DNA of 64,000 nt, taken from Rhodospirillales bacterium. Its GTDB lineage: Bacteria > Pseudomonadota > Alphaproteobacteria > Rhodospirillales > Defluviicoccaceae. How positions within the stretch are numbered: position 1 is the first letter of the stretch; each line of letters begins with the position of its first letter. Location of the stretch: positions 1 through 64,000 of the forward strand of contig JADJRE010000015.1 of NCBI GenBank assembly GCA_016712375.1, written 5' to 3'. Positions 49,570 to 58,700 of this stretch are shown in pieces. A program made the position numbers and the translations under genes. A model generated the notes under the pieces. That model saw only the letters and a program-made list of their open reading frames with translations. It searched no databases and was not told the origin of the DNA.

Positions 49570-50583
49570 TTAGAACCGGTATCCGGCGCCCAGGCCACCG
49601 TTCGGGATGCCCTGATCCCAAGAGTTGCGGGAGACCTGGAAGTCGTAAGCCGCCTTGGCGTACATGAACCAGTTGCGGGAGAAGTCCACCTTCATGCCGA
49701 GCTCGGGGCCGGCAACGAAGCCATCCTGGACGCCTTTGCCGTACACGCCGCCACCGTAAATGCCGATGTACGGCTTCACCATGCCGGTAGGTGCCTCATA
49801 GCCAAGGCCAAGAGTCGACCGTCCGCCCCAGCCATCGTCATTACTGGTGTCGAGGGTATTGAAGCCCTGCTGACTAACGGTTATCGGCAGCCACGGGGTG
49901 GCGTAATAAGAGATACCGAGGTCGGCTCCCACCAAATTCGATTGCTTGTTGCTGCCCTTGTCCGTCTCCTTGATGTTGTAACCATACCAGGGACCGAGCG
50001 TGACTGCCCACTTCAGCGGCGGTGGCGGCGGCGGTGGCGGCGGAGGAGCGGCGACCGGCGTTGGCGCCGGAGCCGGCTTGGCGACCACCGGCATCGGGAA
50101 CTCGATCGACACGCGGCGGTTCTGCGGCTCGCGGACGCCGTCCTTGGTTGGCACCAGCAGATCTTCCTGACCGCGGCCGATGGTGGTGATGCTGGCGGCG
50201 GGCACGCCCAGGCGAACCAGTTCCGCCTTTACCGCATCGGCACGACGAATCGACAGACCCATGTTGTATTGCGCCGAGCCCGAGGTGTCGGTATGGCCGG
50301 TGGCAACAATGCGGGTCGTGCCGGTCTTCTTGAAGTCCTCGGCGGCGGTGGCGATGATCCTCCTCGCCTCGGGCGTCAGCGTCGCCTTATCCCAGTCGAA
50401 GAACACCAGGAACTTCCTCATCTCCTGGCTGGCCGCCGGAGCCATCGCCGGCTTCGCTGGCATCGCCGGCGCCGCCATCGGTTTGGCTTGGGCGTAAAGC
50501 TGATCGGCCGCACCCACTTCCTGGGCGAAGCCGCTCGCCGGTAGCAGGAAAACGCCCGCTACGGGAATAACATATCGACGCAT
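49570..50583 (-). CDS. OmpA-like protein with reversed domain order (copy 1)
   Basis: The 337-residue protein has a signal peptide (1-20, to GFAQ), then an OmpA peptidoglycan-binding domain at about residues 57-163 (FDWDKATLTPEARRIIATAA, TGHTDTSG, NRRVSIEF). A ten-residue proline hinge follows (PVAAPPPPPPPPPPLKW). The last third is an outer-membrane beta-barrel ending in a C-terminal Phe (GAGYRF), with repeats such as YIGIYGGGVYGKGVQDGFVAGPELGMKV. Classical OmpA has the barrel first. The second copy at 50869 has the same order. Confidence 0.83.
   Translation of the reverse strand: MRRYVIPVAGVFLLPASGFAQEVGAADQLYAQAKPMAAPAMPAKPAMAPAASQEMRKFLVFFDWDKATLTPEARRIIATAAEDFKKTGTTRIVATGHTDTSGSAQYNMGLSIRRADAVKAELVRLGVPAASITTIGRGQEDLLVPTKDGVREPQNRRVSIEFPMPVVAKPAPAPTPVAAPPPPPPPPPPLKWAVTLGPWYGYNIKETDKGSNKQSNLVGADLGISYYATPWLPITVSQQGFNTLDTSNDDGWGGRSTLGLGYEAPTGMVKPYIGIYGGGVYGKGVQDGFVAGPELGMKVDFSRNWFMYAKAAYDFQVSRNSWDQGIPNGGLGAGYRF
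50041..50583 (-). repeat. Direct repeat A1, 543 bp, identical to 51342-51884
   Basis: Line-by-line comparison shows no difference between this block and 51342-51884 (offset 1301). The block covers the signal peptide, OmpA domain and most of the linker. Outside it, the linkers begin to differ and the barrels diverge. This fits recent duplication or gene conversion. Confidence 0.93.
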
Positions 50584-50868
50584 GCTGATCCTCTACTTCT
50601 AAGGGTTAGCGCTTGCCGCCCGCATGGCTGCACACGCGTCTTTTTGAACCGCGGTGATAACGCCGCTGCCTTATGTTATGGCTTCTGTGAGAACTAAAAC
50701 AACTAGCGGTCGCAGATTCCCGCATGAGCAGGAGCGCTACGTTGCAGATAAGACACAGAATTAACCCTCTCCGGCGGCGTGCAACGGCAACCGCCTCGTA
50801 TCAGCAAACGCATTGCGGCGGCGCTAATCGCGCCGCCGCCACGTCGTCAGCTTAACAATATGGCCGAA
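50584..50868. other. Intergenic between the two OmpA-like genes
   Basis: About 285 bp without a supported gene. The promoter of copy 1 is expected here, reading leftwards. The first 50 bases upstream of each ATG resemble each other. Confidence 0.4.
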
Positions 50869-51884
50869 TTAGAAGCGCAGGCCGGCGCCTAGACCACCGT
50901 TGATGATCCCCTGACCGAAATCATTCCGGAAATCATGATCGTAGCCGGCTCTCCCGTACAAGAAAACCTTCTCCGCTACGTCGTAATTGAGACCAATCTC
51001 CGGTCCAGCGACGACGCCGTCCTGCACACCCTTGCCGGCGATGTACCCTACGTGCGGGCCAATGAAAGGATGAACCTTACCCAAATTCCACTGGTGGCCG
51101 ACGCCGATCACCCCGCGACCGCCATAACCATCACTGGCACTGGTATTCAGAGTGCTGAAACCAGCAATATCACCAAATACCGTCCATTCGGGCGTAATGT
51201 TGTAGCCTACCCGCAACTCCGGACCGACCAGTGTGCTCTTCTTGTCGGGATTGCCGGGATCTTTCTCCCGCAGGTTCCAGCCTACCCATGGGCCGAGAGA
51301 GTCGCCTCCCACTTCAGCGGCGGCGGCGGTGGTGGTGGCGGCGGAGGAGCGGCGACCGGCGTTGGCGCCGGAGCCGGCTTGGCGACCACCGGCATCGGGA
51401 ACTCGATCGACACGCGGCGGTTCTGCGGCTCGCGGACGCCGTCCTTGGTTGGCACCAGCAGATCTTCCTGACCGCGGCCGATGGTGGTGATGCTGGCGGC
51501 GGGCACGCCCAGGCGAACCAGTTCCGCCTTTACCGCATCGGCACGACGAATCGACAGACCCATGTTGTATTGCGCCGAGCCCGAGGTGTCGGTATGGCCG
51601 GTGGCAACAATGCGGGTCGTGCCGGTCTTCTTGAAGTCCTCGGCGGCGGTGGCGATGATCCTCCTCGCCTCGGGCGTCAGCGTCGCCTTATCCCAGTCGA
51701 AGAACACCAGGAACTTCCTCATCTCCTGGCTGGCCGCCGGAGCCATCGCCGGCTTCGCTGGCATCGCCGGCGCCGCCATCGGTTTGGCTTGGGCGTAAAG
51801 CTGATCGGCCGCACCCACTTCCTGGGCGAAGCCGCTCGCCGGTAGCAGGAAAACGCCCGCTACGGGAATAACATATCGACGCAT
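50869..51884 (-). pseudogene. OmpA-like protein with reversed domain order (copy 2, frameshifted)
   Basis: The first 190 residues are identical to copy 1. Around 51285-51305 the frame shifts: after KWEATL the sequence CTCTCT has one CT too many, or two bases inserted, compared with copy 1. Removing it restores KWEATLGPWVGWNLREKDPG and a divergent barrel (PEWTVFGDIAGFSTLNTSASDGYGG, KGVQDGVVAGPEIG) ending GLGAGLRF. The barrel differs clearly from copy 1, so the two copies are not a simple assembly duplication. The dinucleotide repeat is only three units long, so phase variation is possible but unsupported. Confidence 0.78.
51342..51884 (-). repeat. Direct repeat A2, 543 bp, identical to 50041-50583
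   Basis: This is the second member of the repeat pair. It ends at the ATG of copy 2. Immediately upstream the sequences differ in a few bases and then diverge. Confidence 0.93.
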
Positions 51885-52109
51885 TCTGATCCTCTCTTTA
51901 ATCGGAACTAGCGCTTGCCGCCCGCATGGTCTAGCCCGCGTTCGTCAACGGCGACAATACCGCGTAGGGTTTCTAGCCGGTTGGATATGGTCAGTACACG
52001 TAATAACTCGCAGGCGCGAGTTTGCCCCGACGATAAGTTGCAGCTACGTCACAGTCGCGCGCGAAGAGAGTGAAAAAGGCTTCATCGCCCGGCCAACTAG
52101 CGGAACGGC

Positions 52110-52511
52110 TTAATTCTTCAGCTGGTCAACGCCCGGAAACGCTATGATACGCGCCGACCCACCGTTAGCAGCCACCGTGCGGCTTGCCTGCGGAGAGGGG
52201 AAGTCGATCACCGCGGCACCACCGCCGGCCACAGCCAGTTGTGGCAAAACGTGCGGCTCCGCCGGAACCGTCTTGTATTCGGTGGCGTAAACCGCCCAAT
52301 CATCCGCGCCGTCAGGCAGCGTCCAGGTGAAAATAATCTGCAGGCCCCCAACTTCTTCGCCTGCGCGACCAGCGAGTTCGCGCACGAACCCGCGAAAGCG
52401 GTCCTCGATCTTTGCCTCGACTTCCGCATAGGAAGCATCGCGCATCGACAGTAGCAGTCGGGTAAGGTCAGCGAAGAGAACGCGTTCGGCAGGGCTATGG
52501 ATCGTCATCAT
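52110..52511 (-). CDS. Hypothetical cytoplasmic protein
   Basis: The 133-residue protein starts MMTIHSPAERVLFADLTRLL and contains a helical region (YAEVEAKIEDRFRGFVRELA), a beta-like segment (VGGLQIIFTWTLPDGADDWAV) and a C-terminal tail with repeats VIDFPSP and IIAFPG. GGAGG lies two bases before ATG 52511 and five before ATG 52508, so either may start it. No known family was recognised. It is on the same strand as its neighbours, without a clear operon link. Confidence 0.6.
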   Translation of the reverse strand: MMTIHSPAERVLFADLTRLLLSMRDASYAEVEAKIEDRFRGFVRELAGRAGEEVGGLQIIFTWTLPDGADDWAVYATEYKTVPAEPHVLPQLAVAGGGAAVIDFPSPQASRTVAANGGSARIIAFPGVDQLKN

Positions 52512-52764
52512 CGCCTCCGTATGGGCGGATGGAAATCTATCTGAGCGCGTCTTCACAAGCCGTTAATCGGCCTCCACAGAACAGCAGACAGCAACGCTGG
52601 TTCCAAATTGCACGCTTGCGTTCACGTCGCCGCTGGATCGGCGATTCTGATTATCATCGACTATAACAAACTTATGCGGCGATAGAAGGTTCCCTTCTAT
52701 GATCCGGTTCACAGAAGGCGGGCCGGCACGAGTGTTTACAGGCGTATCTCGCGGCCCGCCTGAT

Positions 52765-54099
52765 TCACCCGCCGTGCAAAATGGCGCAGATCAGCACCGA
52801 CGCGGCGACACCGGCGACATCGGCGGCAAGGCCGACAACGACGGCGTGCCGCATTCGACGAATGCCGACGGCGCCGAAGTAGACAGCCAGGACATAGAAA
52901 GTCGTCTCAGTCGAGCCCTGAATAGTGCTGACCAGATATCCGGTATAACTGTCTGGTCCGATGGCCGGGTCGTTCAGAACAGAGGCTAGGTAAGCGAACG
53001 CGCCCGAACCAGACAGCGCCCGCAGCAGCCCCATTAGCAGCCCTTCTGCCGGCAGCCCGATGGGCGCGGTCACAGCCCCGAGTGGGCGGATCAGCAAGTC
53101 AAGTGCGCCGCTCGCTCGCAGCATGCCGACAGCGACGAGGATGGCCACGAGATATGGAATGATCCGCACGGCGACCTGGAAACCGTCGCGGGCTCCGTCG
53201 ATGAACGCCTCGTAAACGCGCACGCGGCGGATGGCGCCGAACGTCAGCAGACCGGCAACGATCGCCGGAATGATCCAGGGCGCTGCGGCGCGCCCCCAGA
53301 TTATCGTCGCTGGGACGAGCAGCACGACTGCCAGCAGCGCCAGCATCGAAGCCCACGCCGGAAATCCCCGCGCGGAATCATCCAGCGCAATCGCTTGGGC
53401 AGTAGCGTCAGCATCGGCCGCGGGATCCAACTCTTCACTGGCAACATGGGGCGCGGCGAGGGCAGGGGATGCGGCAGATGAGCTGATCATGGGCTCCATC
53501 GGCCAGACTCGCTGGCAGCCCTTGGCCATCACAATGGCCACCATTGTCGAGCAAATCGTCGCAAACAGCGTCGTTGGCAAGATGCCGGCCGGGTCAGCGG
53601 ATCCCGCCGCCGCTCGTAAAGCGATGACGCCCGTCGGCAGCAGCGTCACGCTCGAGGTGTTGATCGCGAGGAACAGCACCATAGCATTGCTAGCCGTTCC
53701 CTTCAGCGGATTGAGCGCATCCAGATGTTGCATCGCGCGGATGCCGAAGGGGGTTGCGGCGTTGCCGAGGCCGAGCACGTTGGCGGCGATGTTGAGGATC
53801 ATCGCGCCCATCGCGGGATGCTCGGCCGGGACGGACGGGAACAGGCGGACGAGAAGCGGCCGCAGCAAGCGGGCGATGATCGCCAACAGGCCACCCGCTT
53901 CCGCCACTTTCATCAGTCCCAGGAACAGCGTCATCACGCCGACGAGGCCGATCGCCAGCGTGACGGCCTGGCTGGAGTCTTCGATAATCGCCTTTGCCAG
54001 CCGTGCCATCGTCTCGGCGTCGCCGCCTGCGATGCCGACCTGCCGGACGGCAGCGACGGCAAAGGCGGACAACACCAGAGCGAGAAAGATGCCGTTCAT
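52765..54099 (-). CDS. Fused SpmA/SpmB-type nucleoside-recognition membrane protein
   Basis: The 444-residue protein consists of two halves, each with several membrane helices of the Gate (nucleoside-recognition) type. The first half has MILNIAANVLGLGNAATPFGIRAMQHLD and AINTSSVTLLPTGVI, as in SpmA. The second half has GARDGFQVAVRIIPYLVAILV, LSGSGAFAYL and IQGSTETTFYVLAVYFGAVGIRR, as in SpmB. In spore formers these are separate and needed for spore core dehydration; in proteobacteria the fusion has no assigned role. Its start lies 47 bp from the XRE gene on the same strand. Confidence 0.8.
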   Translation of the reverse strand: MNGIFLALVLSAFAVAAVRQVGIAGGDAETMARLAKAIIEDSSQAVTLAIGLVGVMTLFLGLMKVAEAGGLLAIIARLLRPLLVRLFPSVPAEHPAMGAMILNIAANVLGLGNAATPFGIRAMQHLDALNPLKGTASNAMVLFLAINTSSVTLLPTGVIALRAAAGSADPAGILPTTLFATICSTMVAIVMAKGCQRVWPMEPMISSSAASPALAAPHVASEELDPAADADATAQAIALDDSARGFPAWASMLALLAVVLLVPATIIWGRAAAPWIIPAIVAGLLTFGAIRRVRVYEAFIDGARDGFQVAVRIIPYLVAILVAVGMLRASGALDLLIRPLGAVTAPIGLPAEGLLMGLLRALSGSGAFAYLASVLNDPAIGPDSYTGYLVSTIQGSTETTFYVLAVYFGAVGIRRMRHAVVVGLAADVAGVAASVLICAILHGG

Positions 54100-54145
54100 C
54101 GTGCGCCATCGCCCACGAGGCGCGGTCGCAACGCTTTCCCGCCGT

Positions 54146-54592
54146 TCACTGCTTCTCGGCGAAGCCGAGGGTGCGGACGAGTTGGAACAGGCGCTTGCGG
54201 ACGATTGGATCCGGGATGCGGAAGTAGTTGTGCATCAGCTCGAAAGCCTCGCGCGAGTTCATCGGGTTGACCTCGAACGACTGCGGCGGCGTGTCCGAAA
54301 GACCGCTCGCCAGGGCAAAGCCAGCCGATGCTGAGGAAGTGACGTCCTCGGAGGAGACGCCTTCAAAGAAGAAGGCCACCTCGACACCAAGTGCCTTGGC
54401 GATCTTGAACAGATTGCTGGCGCCCACCCGGTTGGTGCCGCTCTCATACTTCTGAATCTGCTGGAAGGTCACTCCGATCGCCTGACCAAGCTTGGTCTGG
54501 CTGATCCGCAAGCCGACGCGGCGACCTCGAATACGGTTACCGACATGCCGATCGATTGGATCGGGGCCCTCTTCTGCTACGGGCTTCCTCAT
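54146..54592 (-). CDS. XRE-family HTH transcriptional regulator
   Basis: The 148-residue protein begins with a variable acidic region and has a Cro/CI helix-turn-helix: RIRGRRVGLRISQTKLGQAIGVTFQQIQKYESGTNRVGASNLFKIAKAL. The C-terminal half has a helical segment (EAFELMHNYFRIPDPIVRKRLFQLVRTLGF). This layout is common among alphaproteobacterial regulators of unknown target. ATG 54592 gives MRKPVAEEGPD; a longer frame upstream is not preferred, as it overlaps DNA without coding signs. Confidence 0.85.
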   Translation of the reverse strand: MRKPVAEEGPDPIDRHVGNRIRGRRVGLRISQTKLGQAIGVTFQQIQKYESGTNRVGASNLFKIAKALGVEVAFFFEGVSSEDVTSSASAGFALASGLSDTPPQSFEVNPMNSREAFELMHNYFRIPDPIVRKRLFQLVRTLGFAEKQ

Positions 54593-54779
54593 CTCACGAG
54601 GGTACGGCAAGTTGTACCCGCTGTCGAGACTCACGCTCGATTTTGCTAGCGAACGCCCCGAAAATGGTCGCGCTGGACGTCGCCGGCGCCGTTCGAAACG
54701 CGGGAGTTGCGCCGGGCAGGAACTCCGTGACAGCATCTTCCGAGCGATTTAAGCCGACCCGTCGCGGCAGCGGAGCAGG

Positions 54780-55169
54780 ATGTCCAGCCTCGTCATCCAG
54801 CGTCTTGATCACCTGGTGCTCACCGTCGCCGACGTCGAGGCGACCGCAGCGTTCTATGGCCGCGTTTTCGGTTTCCGCCGCGTTGATTCGGACGATGGGC
54901 GAATCGCCCTGGCGTTCGGGGCTCAGAAAATCAATCTCCACCTTGTAGGAACGGCTGTCCAGCCACGCGCGGCGCATCCTCAGCCTGGCTCAGCTGATTT
55001 GTGCTTTGTTACCACTGAGCCGATCGAACGCGTGCTCGTTCATCTCGATACCTGCGGTATCGATCCGGTGGAAGGCCCGGTTCGACGCTTGGGAGCACTC
55101 GGAGCGATGACGTCGATCTACATCCGCGATCCGGACGGCAACCTGGCAGAAATCGCCGTCTACGACTGA
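54780..55169 (+). CDS. VOC-family (glyoxalase-like) protein
   Basis: The 129-residue protein has a single vicinal-oxygen-chelate domain: LDHLVLTVADVEATAAFYGRVFGF, INLHLVG, DLCFVTTEPIERV and IYIRDPDGNLAEI. The conserved His, Glu-type metal ligands appear at the expected places (HLVL, NLHL, DGNLAEI). The substrate is unknown; relatives include virulence-linked VOC proteins. It overlaps the CoA-binding gene end by 10 bp on the opposite strand. Confidence 0.85.
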   Translation: MSSLVIQRLDHLVLTVADVEATAAFYGRVFGFRRVDSDDGRIALAFGAQKINLHLVGTAVQPRAAHPQPGSADLCFVTTEPIERVLVHLDTCGIDPVEGPVRRLGALGAMTSIYIRDPDGNLAEIAVYD

Positions 55170-55649
55170 TCGATAGCATCCCGATGGGGCACGATGGCCG
55201 AGCGATCGACATTGCCAAATAGGCGCGGAATTTCGATCTTCGGGCAACGGTTCATAATTACGCTTATGCCGGCCTTCTCGCCGCGTCGCGCAGGCTGCGT
55301 CGTCGACTACGCCGAGTTGCATCCAGACAAAGCGAATGCCGAGCCGCGCCTTCAGCGCGATCGCCTCGTCGACGACGCCGCCGGCAGCGCTGCTGTTGCG
55401 AAAGACGTCGACCATCTGCACCGGAAACGGGATGTCGGCGAGCGCGGCATACACCCGCTCGCCGTTGATCATCTGACCCACCTCATTGGGATTGACCGGG
55501 ATCGCCCGCCAGCCGCGCGTCTGCAGGAACGCCATGACGTAGTTGGACGCCCGCGCCGGGTTCGACGACGCACCGACGACGGCGATCGTCGATGTCTCGG
55601 CGAAAGCGCGGCGCAGCAGCGCATCGGGGTAGGAAGGAGCGCCGTTCAT
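55160..55649 (-). CDS. CoA-binding (YccU-type) protein, frameshifted
   Basis: The 5' part has AVVGASSNPARASNYVMAFLQ, GWRAIPVNPNEVG, VDVFRNSSAAGGVVDEAIAL and FVWMQLGVVDDAA, as in the YccU-like CoA-binding family. The 3' part, in another frame, reads KAGISVIMNRCPKIEIPRLF and ends near 55160. The shift lies near 55285. The intact protein would have about 162 residues, the usual family length. Its start overlaps the enoyl-CoA hydratase stop by 4 bp (ATGA), so the two are translated together. Confidence 0.83.
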
Positions 55650-56461
55650 GCGCCGGTCCATTCCGGCATCGGCCGCTTGGCGAGGAAGGCGTCGATGCCG
55701 TCCTGCGCATCGCGGGTTCGCATATTGCAGGCCATGGTCTCGCTGGCGAGTTCGTACGCCGCTTCTATTCCAGCTTCCAACTGCTTGTAGAAAAGCCGTT
55801 TCCCGAGTGCCACGGCAGCCGGTGACTTGGCTGCGACGGAGGCCGCCAACTCACCGACCGCGGCATCGAGGCGGTCGGACGGGACGACGCGGTTGAGCAG
55901 CCCCCAGCGCTCGGCAGTTGCCGCGTCGACGAACTCGCCGGTGAGCAGCATCTCCATCGCCCGCTTGCGCGGCAGGTTGCGGCTCAGCGCCACCATCGGC
56001 GTTGAGCAGAAGAGCCCGAGGTTGACCCCGGACACGGCGAATCGCGCGCCTTCGGCGGCGACCGCCAGATCACAGCTGGCAACCAGCTGGCAGCCGGCGG
56101 CGGTGGCGACGCCCTGCACCTTGGCGATGACCGGTTGCGGGATGCGAACGATGGCCAGCATCACGTCGGCGCATCGGCGAAACAGCGCCCGCACCGCTTC
56201 CTCGCCTGGGTCGGCGCGCATCTGCTTCAGGTCATGGCCGGTGCAGAAGGCCTTGCCGGCGCCGGCGAGGATGACGACGCGGGTGCTCCGATCCTCACCG
56301 ATCGCCTGAAACGCTCCGAGAAGCGCGTCCAGCAGTTCGACCGAGAGCGCATTGAATTTATCCGGCCGGTTCATGGTCAGCGTGGCAATGCCGGCCGAAT
56401 CGCTGCGCGACAGCAGCTCCAACACCGGGGCGCCCGGCCGTTCCGTCGTAACTGTGTGCAT
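55646..56461 (-). CDS. Enoyl-CoA hydratase/isomerase-family protein
   Basis: The 271-residue crotonase-fold protein shows TLTMNRPDKFNALSVELLDAL, ILAGAGKAFCTGHDLKQM, a oxyanion-hole region KVQGVATAAGCQLVASCDLAVA and WGLLNRVVPSDRLD, and ends with ACNMRTRDAQDGIDAFL. It is close to the group called enoyl-CoA hydratases of unassigned substrate. ATG 56461 follows AGGAG, and the stop overlaps the CoA-binding gene. The pair may act on acyl-CoA, but the specific compound is unknown. Confidence 0.85.
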   Translation of the reverse strand: MHTVTTERPGAPVLELLSRSDSAGIATLTMNRPDKFNALSVELLDALLGAFQAIGEDRSTRVVILAGAGKAFCTGHDLKQMRADPGEEAVRALFRRCADVMLAIVRIPQPVIAKVQGVATAAGCQLVASCDLAVAAEGARFAVSGVNLGLFCSTPMVALSRNLPRKRAMEMLLTGEFVDAATAERWGLLNRVVPSDRLDAAVGELAASVAAKSPAAVALGKRLFYKQLEAGIEAAYELASETMACNMRTRDAQDGIDAFLAKRPMPEWTGA

Positions 56462-56827
56462 GCCCGCACTCCTTTCCACCCGCAATGTCTTCCCCGGCCT
56501 ACCTGACATATGTCAGCCGACGCGCCGACGCGGACAAGGAAAAACGGCAGGGGCGGGGGACGGCGCACCGCAGGGTGCGTCAAGCGAAGCGACACGCACC
56601 CAGGGCGCCGCAACCGGCGCAAAGCGGGGTGCGGCATCATCAGCGGGTCACGCTGCGACGACCAGGATTAACGTCGGCTTCGGAGACAAAATACGCAACG
56701 TTACGCATTGCCTGTTCAACCAACGAGCGATACGCTTGTTGTACTGCCGTAATGTACAAGTCGCTACGGAGCCACGCTCATAGAGCACAGTATCTGAGAG
56801 TTATCCGCAATACTAAAAAGGACCTGT
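56462..56827. other. Intergenic, about 365 bp, contains a palindromic repeat
   Basis: There is no supported gene. The AT-rich part near 56640-56820 could hold the promoter of the secreted protein gene. The palindrome is listed separately. Confidence 0.4.
56573..56601. repeat. Palindromic repeat, GGGTGCGT...ACGCACCC
   Basis: The arms GGGTGCGT (56573-56580) and ACGCACCC (56594-56601) flank a 13-base centre with CAAGCGAAGC. This resembles a widespread family of intergenic palindromes found in environmental bacteria. Only one copy was seen in this window. Confidence 0.6.
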
Positions 56828-56830
56828 GTG

Positions 56831-58434
56831 ATGAACTACTTCGGGAGAGAATGCGTTTTCACTGCGGCGTTGCTCGCTGGAACGGCGTTGTCTTCAGCAA
56901 CGATAGCTGCGACGATCGACTGGGCCACTGTCGTCAACAACGGCGACACGATGCCGGGATCGACGGCAAAATTTAATAGTTACAACCAGCCGTCGATCAA
57001 CAACGCTTGCACCGTTGTTTTTCGCGCTCGCAGCAAGGGCCCATCACAGCCGATCCGAGGAATTTATAGCCGCAGCGGATGCAACCCCGCGAGGGAACTT
57101 GTGCGGCTAAAGGCGGTGGGTAATTTGGTTCCGCAACCGAACAATACCGGCGCCACCTTCAACGAGTTTCCGGCATTTCCAAGGATCGACCTCGCCTCGG
57201 GGATGGTCGCCACGCGTGGCCAATCTGAACCCGTCTACCGCTACATGTTGCCTGACGGAACGGAGACGCGCACTGGAACCTCCGGCATCTACGCCAAACC
57301 CTTTGGAGCGATGATCACTGGTGCTAGTCAGTTAGGCGCCGTCGCCGGTTTCGAAAAGTTCGAAGTTCCGGGAACGCTACCGGGCACTAGGTTTGACCAG
57401 TTTCCAGGTGCGCCGTCGGCAACCAGCCGGACAGCCATTGCCTTCAAGGGCAACTATACCGAGGGTGTTGAGTCGAGAACGGGCGTCTTCTATCGCAACA
57501 TATCCGCCGGTGGAGGTGCCGCGCCGGTGCAACTAGTCGCAAACAGCCAAACGCTTATTCCCGGAGAAAGCACGGTTTTCGGTTCGACCGCTCCGCCCAG
57601 CGCCGCCAATGACAAGATGGTGTTTTGGGTGTCGACAATGAAGAAACTCCAACCAAGGGCGGCATCTACCAAGCAAAGATGAACATTGCAGCAACCACGA
57701 TTCAGCTGCCGCCGGCGCTGCGGGCGCTGGTGAAGATCGGGGGAGCGGTGCCCGGCGTACCCGGCGCTAGTTTCACGCGCCTCAGTGAAGGGATTTCCTA
57801 TACCGGCCGATATGTCGGCTACTGGGGAGCCTGGGGGACCCAGACGCGGACAATAAACCTACAGTGTCCAACAGATGGAAACCAAGATCTTATCAAGTAC
57901 TGCAACGGCCAGTATCCCTCTGGCTTCAACGTTGCAGTGCCGGTCAACCAGGGGATATTCGTGCGCGATACATGGACATCCAAAAACCAGCTGATTGTTC
58001 GGACCAACGCTGAGGGACAATACCTGGACTTTCTCTATTGGGTGTTTTCCGGACGGCCACCGGGCGCGGGCGGCGGAGACGACGGAGACGATCTTGAGCC
58101 GGCTCGCTGGCGGTCATCCGCGTTCACGGCGGTGAGCGTCAGGTCATCCGACGGGGGTGTGGCGACGGCGTTCAAGGCCACTAAGACTGACCAAACTGTA
58201 GGCATTTATGCGCGGTCAAAGCCAACGGGCAACCTCCTTACCGTACTCGAAGAGGGCGCTTCCGCCACTGACGTGGATCCCGAGGCCCCGGCTGGATCCG
58301 ACGTGATCACACTCGGTATCGAGCGCGACGGCTTCAGGTCGTGCCGCTTGGCACTGACGGCCGGCATGCTCGAACCCATAACTTCCACGGGCTGGGCCGG
58401 CATCTACGTCACCGATGACGTCTGCAAGTTCTAG
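56831..58434 (+). CDS. Secreted protein of unknown function (frameshifted)
   Basis: A signal peptide (1-25, to TIAA) precedes a large, mostly beta-rich protein of about 534 residues. The first frame ends with DKMVFW near 57625; adding one base to the GGG run continues as VDNEETPTKGGIYQAKMN, and reading proceeds to TAG 58434. The two parts appear to be one protein, with repeated hydrophobic strands, a short acidic Gly/Asp run (GAGGGDDGDDLEP) and a cysteine near the end (DDVCKF). No catalytic motif is visible. ATG 56831 follows ATG 56828; GGACC precedes them weakly. The neighbours give no clue. Confidence 0.65.
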
Positions 58435-58489
58435 CGAATTGTAGCCACCGATGGCCGTCGGACGCTTCCTTCCACGACTACGGAAAGGA

Positions 58490-58520
58490 GCCTCCGGCGG
58501 CTTTTCCGGAGCATTTTATA
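58490..58520 (+). terminator. Possible intrinsic terminator after the secreted protein gene
   Basis: CTCCGG (58492-58497) and CCGGAG (58506-58511) form a six-bp stem, followed closely by a T-rich stretch (ATTTTA). The stem is short and the loop holds T residues, so the call is tentative. Confidence 0.35.
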
Positions 58521-58700
58521 CACTAACGGTTACATCCGCTTTTACGTTTCTGTGCCTGAGGTGGCGAGAGCTTTGCTCGGTTCGACGCGGTGCCGGCGGG
58601 ATCGCTTTCCCCCCACGTCGCCTACCGTCCCCATTGCGCATTGACGTCGCCGGCGCTTCGCCTAGGCTCGGTTGGCGAGCGGGCGGTGGAGCGGTAATCG

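Noticed and set aside
49504..50544. Long plus-strand ORF opposite OmpA-like copy 1 (and its twin at 51231-51845)
   Set aside because: It is antisense to the OmpA domains. The twin simply reflects the repeated block; the OmpA motifs on the minus strand are unambiguous.
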